Shown here: piece after piece, positions 42,537 to 54,030 of the stretch
Layout of the letters: every line of letters begins with the position of its first letter
Position numbering within the stretch: position 1 is the stretch's first letter
Assembly: GCA_964036195.1 (NCBI GenBank)
Contig: OZ038458.1
Span: forward strand, 9,747,832-9,811,831
Reading direction: 5' to 3'
Length of the DNA stretch: 64,000 nucleotides
Source of the DNA: Sphaerolaimus hirsutus
Taxonomy: Eukaryota > Nematoda > Chromadorea > Monhysterida > Sphaerolaimidae
Position numbers and translations under genes: made by a program
The notes under the pieces: model-generated
What the model was told of the DNA's origin: nothing
The model's input: only the letters and a program-made list of their open reading frames with translations
Database searches by the model: none

Positions 42537-44304
42537 TAAACACGTCCGGCACCCAATTTGTGATTTTACTTGTTACATCCTATCCCCAGTTCTAGGGCGC
42601 GCCAGAGGCTGAAACTTGGGGGAGATATTGCCGCAACCCCCCTCTACTTCGCATGAATTAGGGGGTCACGGCTACCCTTTGCACGGTGGGTCGCCCTAAG
42701 TGCAAAAATTTTATTGGCTTTTTTGGTGTCCCGCACAGGTCCGGCACGCACTGATTTATGAGCTGTGGGAGGGCTATAATTTTAACATTTTGGGGATGTG
42801 CTACCAACACCATTCCCCTACTATAATACACTATTCAATAATGTGAGATCAATGTGAAAAATTTCTCAAAAATTCGCTCATTCTCTAAAAAACACCACTC
42901 CCCAATAGATGGATGACTTTTCTTGGATCACTTTTTGGAACTTTTTTATTAGACACTTGAAGAGCTGGTTTACGATACTTTAAAGGGAAGGGATTGATGT
43001 TTGTTGTTATGTAAAGAACCATACCTCTAAAATGCCTGCATTACAAAATTCAATTGGGGCGAATTTTATGACATCATAGTGACATCATTGCAGAAACAAA
43101 AATTTACAAAATTTACACTTTGACATTCACCCCTTTGACAAGTAAATTTTGCAATGCAGGCATTTTAGAGGTATGGTTCTTAACATAACTTTAAACATTA
43201 AACTCTTCCCTTTAAAGTATCGTAAACCAGTTTTTCAAGCTTCTAATAAAAAAGTTCCAAAAAGTGATTTTTTTGTCATCTATCTATTGGGGAGTGGTGT
43301 TTTTAGAGAGTAAGAAATTTTTTTAGAAATTTTTGCACATTAGGTAATCTCGCATTATTGAATAGTGTATAGTAGGGGAGGGGGTTGGCAACACATCCCA
43401 AAAATTTTAGATTTATACCCCTCCCACAGCTCAGAAATCAGTGGGTGCCAGACCTGTGTAGGACACCATAAAAGCCAATAAATTTTTTGCACATAGGGCG
43501 ACCCACCCTGAGAGGGGTCACCGTGACCCCCCAATTCATGCGAAGTAGAGGGGGCTTGCACCAATACCTCAGCCAAGTTTCAGCTTCTGTCACGCCTAGG
43601 GTGTCAAATTTCCGTTTTCCGTTTTCCGTTTCCGTTTCCCGCAGGCAAATTTTTTCCGTTTTCCGTTCCGTTTTCCGGCCGCTGAAATTTTTTTTCCGTT
43701 TTCCGTTCCGTTTTCCGGCAACCTTTTTTTCCGTTTCCGTTTTTCCGGCTCATTTTCCGTTTTCCGGTTAAATTTTCAGTTTTTCCGCCTTTTTTCCGTT
43801 TTCCGGCTCAATTTCCAGTTTTTCCACTTTTTTCCGTTTTCCGCCTCAATTTTCTGCTTTCTGCCTCATTTCATCATTTTCTGGCTCAACTTTCTGCTTT
43901 CTGTTCCAGCCAAACTGGTAAACAGTCATACAGATTGTCAATTATGTAAAAAAAATTTTGTTTCCAGCAAAATTTCAGCGAATTTTATCGTTTTTTTAGC
44001 AAAATTTCAGCAAATTTTTCCATTTCCATGCAAATTCCATTTTTCCGTTTCCGTTTTTCCGGCCCCTTTTTCCGTTTTCCGGCCACTTATATTTTTTTTC
44101 CGTTTCCGTTTCCGTTTTCCGCCAAGTGCAAATTTTTTTCCGTTTTCCGTTCCGTTTTCCGGCCGCTGAAATTTTTTTTCCGTTTCCGTTTCCGTTTTCC
44201 GTAAAAAAAATTTTTTGACACCCTAGTCACGCCCTAGAACTGGAGATAGGATGTCACAAGTAAAATCAAAAATAGGGTGCCGGACGTGACTGGGAAGGTG
44301 TTTA
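42537..44304. mobile_element. Long palindromic element, copy 2
   Basis: It begins AAACACGTCCGGCACCC (shortened end) and ends GTGACTGGGAAGGTGTTTA. It has the same arms and palindromic centre (42965-43225) as 32625-37070. One hAT-like element (43597-44225) is nested in its right arm. Confidence 0.78.
43589..44233. mobile_element. hAT-like MITE, CGGAAAA-word family, 629 bp, 8-bp TSD
   Basis: The element is 43597-44225 with perfect GTCACGCC flanks. It is the reverse-complement twin of 39206-39834, with the same length and almost no differences seen. Confidence 0.93.
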
Positions 44305-44432
44305 CAATGAAATAAGATGGTGTGCAGCCGGGTGTGTGTAGGACGCAATCAATTGGAAAATCTGTATGGCCGGCAGCGTCCACACAAGTCAAAAACGCAG
44401 GTGCGAACCGGGACCATGTGTTGCATGTATAT

Positions 44433-44557
44433 ATCGTATTTTTCTAATAAATAGAACGGCATACATCAAATATAACGGCACCTCCAAAAACGGCACGGCA
44501 GGTAAAAAAGTTGACGAAAAAAATAGAACGGCTCTCTTCTATTATAAGAAATACGGT
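44433..44557. mobile_element. TA-flanked MITE, AATAGAACGGC type
   Basis: The left head TATCGTATTTTTCTAATAAA and right end CTATTATAAGAAATACGGTA surround GAACGGCA/AACGGCACC phrases. Confidence 0.7.
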
Positions 44558-45326
44558 AGACGCAACCATGCAATTAATGTAATACAGTCCGCTGCGCAAA
44601 TATTTACGTAGCGAACACAAAAATCGTGCGACGGAGTGATTGTCAAGGGATAAACACTGACAACTTCAATAAACGTTCACTGGTGGGGGAGGGGCTGTCA
44701 AAAGCTTAATGTCTGGGAAAGTGATGGGTGATTGTAAAAAAATTGTCAAACTACCCCAGTTACAGTAGATATGACTTTTTCAAAAACTGAAAACATGTGC
44801 AGAAAACTACTGCAGGAATTACGGTATGAGAGCTGCCTGTAGCGTCGGTTAGACATTTGAAAACTGAAGACAGATAAATCCAAACAGGAAGTATCTAAAA
44901 AGTGAACTGCAAGGGTGCAATCTATCATAAATATATATGATCCTGCTCGGTTACATATTCAAATGCCGCACCCAGTTAGTGACAAGTTACGGACACTAGA
45001 ATTAACTCATTTGTAAATTTTTTTGAACGGCATTTAGAACTAATTCTTCAACTTAACCATCTCTTGGCTTGCAGTTTTTGACACAACAGTTTTCTAAGAA
45101 GTTAAAACATGGCCCGGGGCACCATTTGTTTTCAATTTCCTTTTTCCATGAGTGACAGATAAGCAGTACTTCCAGTATAAATAGCAAACATAAATATTAA
45201 CGGATAGATTTGCTACTTTCAAGTTTTAAACAGACAAGTGAGTTCGCCAGTTGATGGATGTCAACAATAAGCTATTTGATGACTTGAAACAAGTCATCAG
45301 CACGATACGTTTGAAGTGGTATCCTA
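44558..45326. other. AT-rich intergenic DNA
   Basis: No gene or recognised repeat was found. Confidence 0.4.
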
Positions 45327-45334
45327 CATGGATT

Positions 45335-46274
45335 CAGACTTGTTAAAGGTACTGCACTTTTTCAAAGTAAACGTAAACGTTAAGTATTATTTTTACTTAC
45401 CCTTGAGTACAGAAAACGAAGAGTTACATTTTTACTTTTATACTGTGTAAAGGTGAGTAAAATACGTTTTTTTAAAAGAAAACGTAAAAATGAGTGCTTT
45501 TGTTTAAGAAAATGCAAAAGCAAGTAATTTTTACAGGGAAAACAAATCATTCGAGTCATTTCTATTTTTTAAAAACACGTCCCAACATAAATACATGTAG
45601 TATTAAACCTTAGGGCCACTTGCAGACACATAATATAACAGCATTGAAAAAATCGTCAATTTTTAGAAAAAATAATTAAATATAATCTCAGAAAATCTCT
45701 CAAGAAAAAAATATAATTAAATCTCTCTCAAAATATAAATATCAGAATTTGAGAGATTTTCTGATATTTTTTAAAATCTCAGAAAATCTATTAAAAATAA
45801 AATATAATTAAATCACTCCAGAAAATCGTGAAAAAATATATAATTAAATCTCTCTCAAAATTAATATAAATATGAGAATTTGAGAGATTTTCTGATATTT
45901 TTTAAAATCTCTTAAAAATAAAATATAATTAAATCTCTCCAGAAAATCATGAAAAAAATATAAATCTCAGAAAATCTTATATTTTCTGAGATTTTCTGAC
46001 ATTTTTTAAATATAAACCTGACAGAGATTTTTTCAATGCTATTTTTCAATTTATGCACCCCATAATTTTTCATAATTACGTTTTCTGTACTAGTGTACTT
46101 TTGGTAGTAGTTGATTGAACTTACTACAAAATTTCAATCAATTATTTACAACACATTCAAAAAGTACACGTTAATGTGAGTGCAGGTATTTTTTATCGAA
46201 GGAAACGTAAACGTATTTACCCAGTATACGTATTTATTGAGTAAACGTAAATATGTTTTCAACAACTTCCTATG
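45335..46274. mobile_element. hAT-like MITE, GTAAACGTA-word family, carrying a nested palindrome
   Basis: The left end is CAGACTTGTTAAAGGTAC and the right end is CAACAACTTCCTATG. Flanks CATGGATT and CATGTATC match at 6 of 8. A palindromic element lies at 45635-46042. Confidence 0.65.
45635..46042. mobile_element. TCTCAGAAAATCT-word palindromic MITE
   Basis: Ends ACAGCATTGAAAAAATC and GATTTTTTCAATGCT bound repeated CTCAGAAAATCTCTC and complementary phrases. Confidence 0.65.
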
Positions 46275-46282
46275 CATGTATC

Positions 46283-46767
46283 TGCAATTAGAATGGACTC
46301 GTTCGAAACACACAAATAGAAGGTTCCGGTCCGTGCATGTTTGAATCAGTTACCTTTTGCTAATTATCATCAACATATTTATGTAAATAAGAACAGAAAA
46401 TACTTGTAGTAGAAAATAGTTTTCTGACGGAATTCTCCGGAAATATACGAAATGGTTTAAAATCTGTTTTCATTTATGTATGCGTTAGGCAATCCGATTG
46501 TAGCTACTATAATGAAATAAACATAAAAAAAACGTAATATTACAGAAACATAAGTGAAAAGAAAACGTACCCTTTATTTTTGAATTTGATATCAAGGAGT
46601 ATTTATTTCATAGCAGGTTTCGACCGGGACATCGTCTTATAATAAGAATTTCCATCTCTTTCTGTCACTCAACAACAGTCAAAAGTATACATGATAAAAT
46701 ATTGCTATTAAATACCGTATATTATATATAGGTATGTACCAATATGCACTTTTTACCGCATATATTT
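46283..46767. other. AT-rich intergenic DNA
   Basis: No gene or repeat was recognised. Confidence 0.4.
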
Positions 46768-47033
46768 ACCGTATTTCCTCGAAATACCCCCCTCCTCGAA
46801 ATACCCCCCTCAAAATGGGCACTATGAATTTGTGGTCCGGGAAATGCATAACAGACGTTCAAAACACTTACTGTGTTACGTTAGAACATCGTTTATACCA
46901 TCTACATCCTTATAATTATAAGGCTGTAAAAACTTATAAATGGTGGTTATTGTTGCATTTTTCACGTTTTTCTCTCAAAATTTTCACTCTGAAAAAATAA
47001 ACCCCCGGGGGGTAATTCGAGGAAATACGGTAC
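46767..47033. mobile_element. GAAATACCCC-type MITE
   Basis: CCGTATTTCCTCGAAATACC and TAATTCGAGGAAATACGG are flanked by TA. It is related in reverse to 41390-41635. Confidence 0.82.
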
Positions 47034-47071
47034 CCTAAATCATCGAATGATCGCCAGTGGAGTTTGTTTTT

Positions 47072-47228
47072 CGTCCGGTTTTTAAAGGGGGTATTATTCA
47101 AGGGGGAGTTCCTCAAGGGGATTTATTCAAGAGGGACTTATTCAAGGGGGAGTTATTCAAGGGGGAGTTACCCAAGGGGGATTTATTCAGGGGGACTTAC
47201 GGTATTCTTATTCGAGGATTTACGGTAT
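47072..47228. mobile_element. GAATAAGACC-type MITE, partial
   Basis: GGGGGAGTTATTCAAGGGGG phrases run to CTTATTCGAGGATTTACGG. Confidence 0.6.
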
Positions 47229-47440
47229 TCTTACTGGTCGCCAGATATGCTAAATCCATGTACCTAAAGTAAATACCTAGATCGCCGCCATAGACATATT
47301 GTGGTCTGTGGGCGGCGATACCCGACGGCCGCCGGCACTCGAGTTGCATGTCAGAGTCAAGTCAAATCATGATAAATTGGCAGGGCACCCAAACAGGAAC
47401 AGCATTATACGATGCCTTTAGTCACACTCCACGTTTCACT

Positions 47441-48102
47441 TTTGCTAGTGGCTGTCAGACCGCCTAATGAATGTACCTACTTTACATAGAATATCGTGAT
47501 GAGAAACGGGGATGGCCAGGGGTTTTACTACTATTTTTTATAATACAACTATTTTTTAAACAAAAGGTTGGTTTTTACATGCAAACATCAAATGCATTTA
47601 AATGCAAATATCATTTATGTTGCTGAAATAAGGAAACCTTGAAAAAAATCATACCATTTTCCTATAAAAATACTAAATAATAATAAGAAATTGACATCTG
47701 CTATGTCTTCCAGTGTAAAAATTGCTCTCACATGTGAAAAGCAGTAGCTTTCATATTCTATGATACATGAATAGAAATAGACACTTTTACATATTCTAAA
47801 AAGAAAAGTACTCGTTACTACATTTTCCAGGAAAAAGTACTCGCTTTTACATTTTCCAGGGAAAAAGTACTAGATTTTACATTTACCCGAAAAAAGTCTT
47901 TTACACAAACTCATGTAAAATACTCATGGGTACAGATACAAAATGCATTTTACATTTTCCGTTCTAGGAGTGAGTAAAACGTAAGTACTTTACATATGAA
48001 GGGTGTGCTTCTAAAAGTACCGATCTACAAATTTTTCAAATTTGAGTTAGGACCATTTTTGGGGTCCCCATAAAAATGCGCTTCAAAAAAATATGTAATA
48101 TG
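47441..48102 (+). repeat. Left pLTR of the Penelope-like element
   Basis: 662 bp from TTTGCTAGTGGC to GTAATATG. It matches 51959-52620 with substitutions near 47888 (C/T) and 48095 (G/A) only. Its last part contains the TGTGCTTCTAAAAGTACCGA phrase also tandemly repeated after the right copy. Confidence 0.93.
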
Positions 48103-48273
48103 ATTGTGAATATAATATATATTGATTATTTGAGACTCTTTCTAAATTTATTGTTTATTATTCAATTTACCGCTCGACCTTGTTAAAATACACGTTGATT
48201 TGTGAAATAAAAAACTACGTTGGCATACGTTTGCAACTTTTTTCGGTGATTCTAGCGTAATTTACTCGCAAAA

Positions 48274-49140
48274 GTGTACTTGACTTATTTTCAACTTAAA
48301 TTTGAATTCCGTCTTTTTTGCGACAGCACCCCCCTACTTATGACAGATCCAGAATCCATACGAGATCATGCTACGGCGTACCCGGTAGGCAACGCGCCAT
48401 CTATGCCGTGCGATGGCGATAAATATGTGCCGCGGCATTCAACCAGCTTTAAATTCATGTTTGTGGATTTTCACTCTACTTTTGCGACTTTTGCCAGTAT
48501 ACATGTCAGGGCTTACGATGTTGATTTTTGTGAAAATTCAGCCAAAACTGTTGACAAGTACTCTGGGAATGCAACCATGCAGTGTGGCAGGTTAAGCTGT
48601 CGAACCTGCCTCCATATAAACCTTTCAAAGTACTTTACCTCTACAATCACTACCCAATCTTTTGTTCACAATTTTACAAACATTTCATGCCTTACCAAAA
48701 ATGTCGTTTATTTAATAACATGTCGGTGTGGTTTACAATATGTTGGTGAAAGTAAACACTCACTGGACAAGCGATTCCAGCAACATATTTATAATATCAA
48801 AAAAGGAGCAAAAAATAACATTTTTTATGCCCATTTTACCTCTTCAAATGAATGCACCTGGGAACAGTTATCAGTGCAAATTATTCACGTTGTCGATCAA
48901 GGCATCAATTTCAATCAAAAAAGTTCTGACTTTACTAAAATAGAGTATAACTGGATCAATTTACTATTTTGTGCATACCCATATGGGCTTAATCAGAAAA
49001 TTAAAACACTCGGTTTAATTGACAAGTTTGATTTTTCCAATAATCAAACTTTTCTACCCTTTTTCAACACCAGACTGTGTCGATTTCCACGTCAACGACC
49101 ACAACATCACAAACCAAAGGTCGTTAAAGCTACGCTTTAA
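48274..49140 (+). other. GIY-YIG endonuclease portion of the Penelope-like element
   Basis: A 288-codon open piece. It contains the Cys motif and the GIY-YIG core with the Tyr, Gly, Arg and His positions expected in PLE nucleases. It ends in a TAA. The downstream frame stays in register and continues the protein. Confidence 0.8.
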
Positions 49141-51299
49141 TTTATCAGTACGCTGAGATCACCAAGGCAGGTTTACATTTACCTCAATTCGGTTAAAAAA
49201 TTGGAGCTCTCAGAAGTGTTTTATTTAGCATCAGTAGCCCGTCAAAGAGATTTAATTACCTTTCAAATTGAAAAATGTTTAAAATACGGATCCGAGGCAA
49301 AAAGAAGACATTTATATTTCCGCGCAAAAACTGTAGATAAACCAATTTTTATCCCGTTTCACTATGATACTCATTTCAATGATGTAGTAAGCTTATCTGT
49401 TTTACATCAAAACAGATTGAAACGGGCTCTAACTAAAGAACAAATCAAATACTTAGATAAATTATCACTAAAAATTTCCTATAATACCCCTCTTTCACTA
49501 AAGATATTTAACTAAAATCGTTTTTTTTAAAATTTAACAACTAGCGATCTTCAACGCATCATAAATACTGACTGTGAATGCAAAAATTCACTTTACTGTC
49601 ACCCACATTTTAATCACATTTTGACTGGTGATACAAAACTTACACCTAATGTTAAATTGCAACAATTTTTAGGATTTGGAACCAAATATCGGATAGCACC
49701 CCAACCGAAAAAATTGTTTACACACTCCAAATTTACAAATATAGTAAACAATATTTGCAATCATTTGGCTTCTTTTACACATAATAATGTTACTGCACTT
49801 GACTCTTACAGGGCGCGTGCTCTGCATGGGGTCAAATGCAGAATGAAAACAGCCGTTATTTCACAAGAACGCTTTTCGAGGATTGAATGGGATGTGACTT
49901 GCGACCACGCACTTTTGGACTTACAGGAAAAGTTCGTTATTACCTGTATTGACAAAGCGTCAGGTACTTATTCGTTTACTTGCAAAAAACTCTACCTTTT
50001 AATAATTTGTAAAGAATTCGGCATAGATAATGTGAACGACACCTCAACCTTCGGTAATTTTACTTATACTTATGAGGATTTTGATGAAGTTGGTAAAAAT
50101 AACTTATTCAACAGACATCACCAACTCCACTTAGACTTCCATTGTGAAGATAAACGTTTTGAGAAAAAAGTCCCCATTATTTATGCCATACCTAAATATC
50201 ACAAAACTCCACCGAAATTTCGTTTTATTGCGGGCGCCAAGCAGTCTACCTTAAATGGACTTGCCTGGTACCTTCATTTAATTTTAGTTTGTCTACAAAA
50301 ACAATTGAAACACTACTGTGATACGATAGTAGAATCTGGAGGCATAAACAGATATTAGATTGTGGACAATAGTCTAAACACCATGCAAAAACTTGATACA
50401 TGTTCACATGTATCCAATTTAATTTCGGCTGATTTTTCACAGGCATATACGTCATTGGACATAAATGCTATTAAATATCAAATATCGAAATTAGTGAATA
50501 TTCTGGTGAAACATGACAAATTAGTGGTGTTAAAAAACGACTATGCTACACTTAAGTCAATTAATTGCTGCAGTGAGAAAGACAAAATTACTTTTAACAA
50601 CTCTGAAATTATCGATCTTTTAAATTCAATTTTAGACAACACTTATGTATCTTTTGCTGGATTGTTGTTTAGACAAACTCGAGGGATTACTATGGGTTCA
50701 TCTGTATCCCCTGAACTTTGTAACTTATCATTGGCAATGATGGAATTCACCTTTGTACAAACTTGCCAAGATAAAGATTTACTTCAAAAATTAAATAATA
50801 AAATCTTCAGGTACATAGATGATACTCTATGTATAAATTTTTTACTAATTTTGGACCAATTGCAAAAAATATTTACCATGAATCCTTAACTTTAGAGATT
50901 TCAGAACTGGAGAATGGCACTAGGTGTCATTTTCTTGATCTGAACATTTCTATTCGAAATTCCAAACCTTCATATAAAATTTACAATAAAACCGATGATT
51001 ATAACTTCAAAATAATAAGCATGCCATTCATTCATTCGAATATCAAACAAAATGTATGCTACAATGTATTATTTAGTCAATGTATTCGTTTTTGTAGAGT
51101 ATGTTCAAACTTAGACGATCTCAACATACGTTTAATTTCGCTTTTAATAACTCTTAAATCGAACAGTTATAGTACCCAAAAACTCAAAAGTACATTAGAC
51201 GGTTTTAACAGGAAATACACACCCTTGCTACATAAATATTCAATTACAAATGCAATCCAAAGATCTGATTGGAGAGAAGTAATATTCAACAATATTTAA
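48274..51299 (+). pseudogene. Penelope-like GIY-YIG/reverse transcriptase, with breaks
   Basis: One frame runs from 48274 to 50889 and is interrupted by TAA at 49138, 49513 and 49528 and TAG at 50356. A frameshift near the T-run at 50838-50843 is needed to continue to 51299. N-terminal part: a Cys-rich stretch (CGRLSCRTC, about 48590-48610) then the GIY-YIG nuclease (YLITCRCGLQYVGE, about 48708-48750, with a following KRF-H). RT part: DKASGTYSF (about 49950), DFSQAYTSLD (about 50430), TRGITMGSSVSP (about 50680-50715) and YIDD (50812-50823). It would act by target-primed reverse transcription. With these breaks the copy looks inactive unless stops are read through. Confidence 0.82.
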
Positions 51300-51505
51300 T
51301 ATTTACTTTTGTTTTTAAAAAATTTTACATCTCACTGAGATTCTGATAATAAAGCAGACATTTGAATAAATCACCCAGATCTGTATTCAAATTCCTATGC
51401 AAGCAATCTAGTAATTTATGCAATTTACGTAAAATCAATCTATTTTAATCAACAAAATAATTAAAAAATATCGATAATTACGTATCTAAATTCAGGCACT
51501 AAACA

Positions 51506-51655
51506 ATGGCACACGCGTCGCGCGGCATCAACAAAAATTCACGTGGCGGCGGACGCGGCGGGCATCCTAATGCAAATCAACCATCCGCAAATATTGTGCG
51601 CGGATTTGATGATGATTTCACGGCGGCCCAGAGAAAGAATTGGGGCGATTTTAGG
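51506..51655 (+). other. Exon-like segment with a splice donor inside the PLE unit
   Basis: An ATG at 51506 opens a GC-rich, Arg/Gly-rich reading (AHASRGINKNSRGGGRGG, then FDDDFTAAQRKNWGDFR) that stops looking coding at a GTATGT donor (51656). It could be a first exon of a host gene or a 5' exon of the tandem PLE copy. The phase does not fit the acceptor-like site at 48326, so a link to the PLE frame is not supported. Confidence 0.35.
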
Positions 51656-51958
51656 GTATGTTTGATATGGCCCAGTTGAGGAGAGGGCCAAAGTGTTTCA
51701 GAGGATTTTTTATTTTTATTTTTTGACATTTTGAGTTTTTTCGAAAAACTTGGTTTTCGCTTCTTGGCATCAAACAGATATTTCGGTGAAGCGCTCAGGG
51801 TTGCCGCGAGGCACCACTGGCACAATTTCAGGAATTTTTGAACATAACTTTCATTGGAAACTAGCCATTTCCAAAACACTTTGTCCCAGTGCGGGGATAA
51901 AAGTTCCCCAACCGAACCTATTTATACGCTATCACCAAGATTGAAACTACACTTTATA

Positions 51959-52620
51959 TTTGCTAGTGGCTGTCAGACCGCCTAATGAATGTACCTACTT
52001 TACATAGAATATCGTGATGAGAAACGGGGATGGCCAGGGGTTTTACTACTATTTTTTATAATACAACTATTTTTTAAACAAAAGGTTGGTTTTTACATGC
52101 AAACATCAAATGCATTTAAATGCAAATATCATTTATGTTGCTGAAATAAGGAAACCTTGAAAAAAATCATACCATTTTCCTATAAAAATACTAAATAATA
52201 ATAAGAAATTGACATCTGCTATGTCTTCCAGTGTAAAAATTGCTCTCACATGTGAAAAGCAGTAGCTTTCATATTCTATGATACATGAATAGAAATAGAC
52301 ACTTTTACATATTCTAAAAAGAAAAGTACTCGTTACTACATTTTCCAGGAAAAAGTACTCGCTTTTACATTTTCCAGGGAAAAAGTACTAGATTTTACAT
52401 TTACCTGAAAAAAGTCTTTTACACAAACTCATGTAAAATACTCATGGGTACAGATACAAAATGCATTTTACATTTTCCGTTCTAGGAGTGAGTAAAACGT
52501 AAGTACTTTACATATGAAGGGTGTGCTTCTAAAAGTACCGATCTACAAATTTTTCAAATTTGAGTTAGGACCATTTTTGGGGTCCCCATAAAAATGCGCT
52601 TCAAAAAAATATATAATATG
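51959..52620 (+). repeat. Right pLTR of the Penelope-like element
   Basis: It is 662 bp and 99.7% identical to 47441-48102 by direct reading. Confidence 0.93.
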
Positions 52621-52945
52621 TGGGGGTGCGAAATTCAATTTTGAGATATTGGGGGTTGAAAACAGCAAAAAAATTGCAAAATACAGTTTTTGAAATTTTA
52701 AATGTACCAATCTACACACATTTTTAAAAATTGTACTTCTAAATGCACCGATCTGCACAAGATTTTTTGTGCTTCTAAAAGTACCGATGTCAGCTCGGCA
52801 TCATCAGCAGCGAAAACTCAATTTGTGCTTTTTTACTATGGGTAAAAGTACCAATCTACATCTATCTGATTTTGTGCTTTAAAAGGTACCGATCTACATG
52901 CTATTACCAGTTTGTTCCTTTAAAATGTACTGTACTACAAAAAAT
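52518..52945. repeat. GTGCTTCTAAAAGTACCGATC word array
   Basis: The phrase recurs about five times in degenerate form from the end of the right pLTR onward. Confidence 0.6.
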
Positions 52946-53607
52946 ACGATTCGCTAAATGTTATATAGCTAGTGTTATGTGTATAAACAATGATTATACC
53001 CATGCATGTGAATACCCAACAATATGGCCGAGACGGTGCTACATACTACATACAAGCCAATATCACAGTCTGTATCCCTATACATACACAGGTGGCATTA
53101 TCACAGTCTGTTACCCTACACATACACACATGCGCTCTTAACAGTCAAACAGGTGCGATATACATACATGTGGGGCGGTGTTGCGACATTCCATGTGCAC
53201 GCAATACACGCATATTTACATTTGTATGTATCAATTGATTATGTATGCTGCGCCCGCTGCTCGCGTTCCATGCACAAATGCCACTGATAAATAGTTTGTT
53301 AGTTAGTTGATTAATTTATTGATTGAATGAGAACTTGATGTGTTAATAGGTTAATTGTGTGAAGTCTCTTTACAGTACTATGAAACATAAATATTTGAGA
53401 TCAGTGATTATAACAGAGGAATTTTTTAGTGATAGGCATAACACATTCACAAATGAAGTTTCAAAAATGAAGACAAATGACAATCTGTAACAAATTTTGT
53501 AACAAGACAGGATAATTAGTAATGTGTTGCCTTGAAAAAATCATGGATGCATGTAAAATTGTCCCTACATACATTTACAATGGTGATTTTAAAATCACTC
53601 CAATATT
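52946..53607. other. Intergenic DNA with CA-rich words
   Basis: Repeated ATATCACAGTCTGT/CATACACA phrases occur at 53060-53170. No gene is supported. Confidence 0.4.
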
Positions 53608-53695
53608 ATATTTGAGGGGGGGGGGGTATTAATTCATAGTGTCCATTTTGATGGGGGGGTATTTCAAGTGGGGTATTTTGTGGATATACAGTAAA
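53608..53695. mobile_element. GAAATACCCC-type MITE fragment
   Basis: G-runs with CATAGTGTCCATTTTGATGG and a degraded GTGGATATACAGTA end. The left end is missing. Confidence 0.55.
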
Positions 53696-53820
53696 TCGAA
53701 ATTTCATTACATTGCGATGAAAAAACTAATGTTCTTTTCTGTTTTTGGTTGTTTTTTACAAAAATTGATTAACATCACAGAAAATCTAACTTAAACTGCA
53801 AGAAAATTTGGAAAACTCAC

Positions 53821-54030
53821 ACAACATGCACAGTGACCCCTGTGCTTCTTGTTCACTTTTGTACAATTTCCACACTGAAATGACTGGCTGCCATTCTTGT
53901 TATTTTTGTTGAGGCTCCACTTGAAGACATGGCCGGGCCAATCTCTGGACTTGTAGAAGTATAATGGGTTCTTTCCCTTTGTGGTCAAACCGGCCGGAAA
54001 TGCCTCAGTGACACACGGGCCAAAGTCGGC
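53821..54030 (-). CDS. Possible host exon abutting the LTR of BEL element 2
   Basis: The minus strand is open as DFGPCVTEAFPAG, then a Trp/Tyr- and Cys/His-containing segment with GNCTKVNKKHRGHCACC, ending before a GTGAGT donor (53820-53815). The CX2C and HX(1-2)CX2C spacing suggests a small zinc-binding fold, loosely FLYWCH-like, but I cannot name it. The segment begins exactly at the LTR edge. Either the element landed inside this exon or a chance AG at the junction mimics an acceptor. Confidence 0.35.

Larger units (their letters stand above)
47441..52620 (+). mobile_element. Penelope-like retroelement between 662-bp direct repeats
   Basis: The coding part (48274-51299) lies between two 662-bp direct repeats that differ at two bases. 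Penelope-like elements commonly carry such pLTRs because of tandem arrangement. The order is GIY-YIG nuclease then reverse transcriptase, the reverse of the Penelope/Neptune order. It fits the permuted (Naiad-type) PLE clade described for invertebrates; that assignment is from memory of the family and not from a search. Confidence 0.82.

Noticed and set aside
43487-43771. Phe/Arg/Pro-rich small proteins in the CGGAAAA arrays
   Set aside because: They are translations of the repeated word and have no independent support.
47460-47515. Possible hammerhead ribozyme in the pLTR (CTAATGA and TGATGAGAAAC)
   Set aside because: The core motifs are not separated by a stem II and no closing helices could be drawn.
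48274-51299. Selenocysteine recoding of the Penelope-like frame
   Set aside because: The in-frame stops are TAA and TAG; no TGA is involved.
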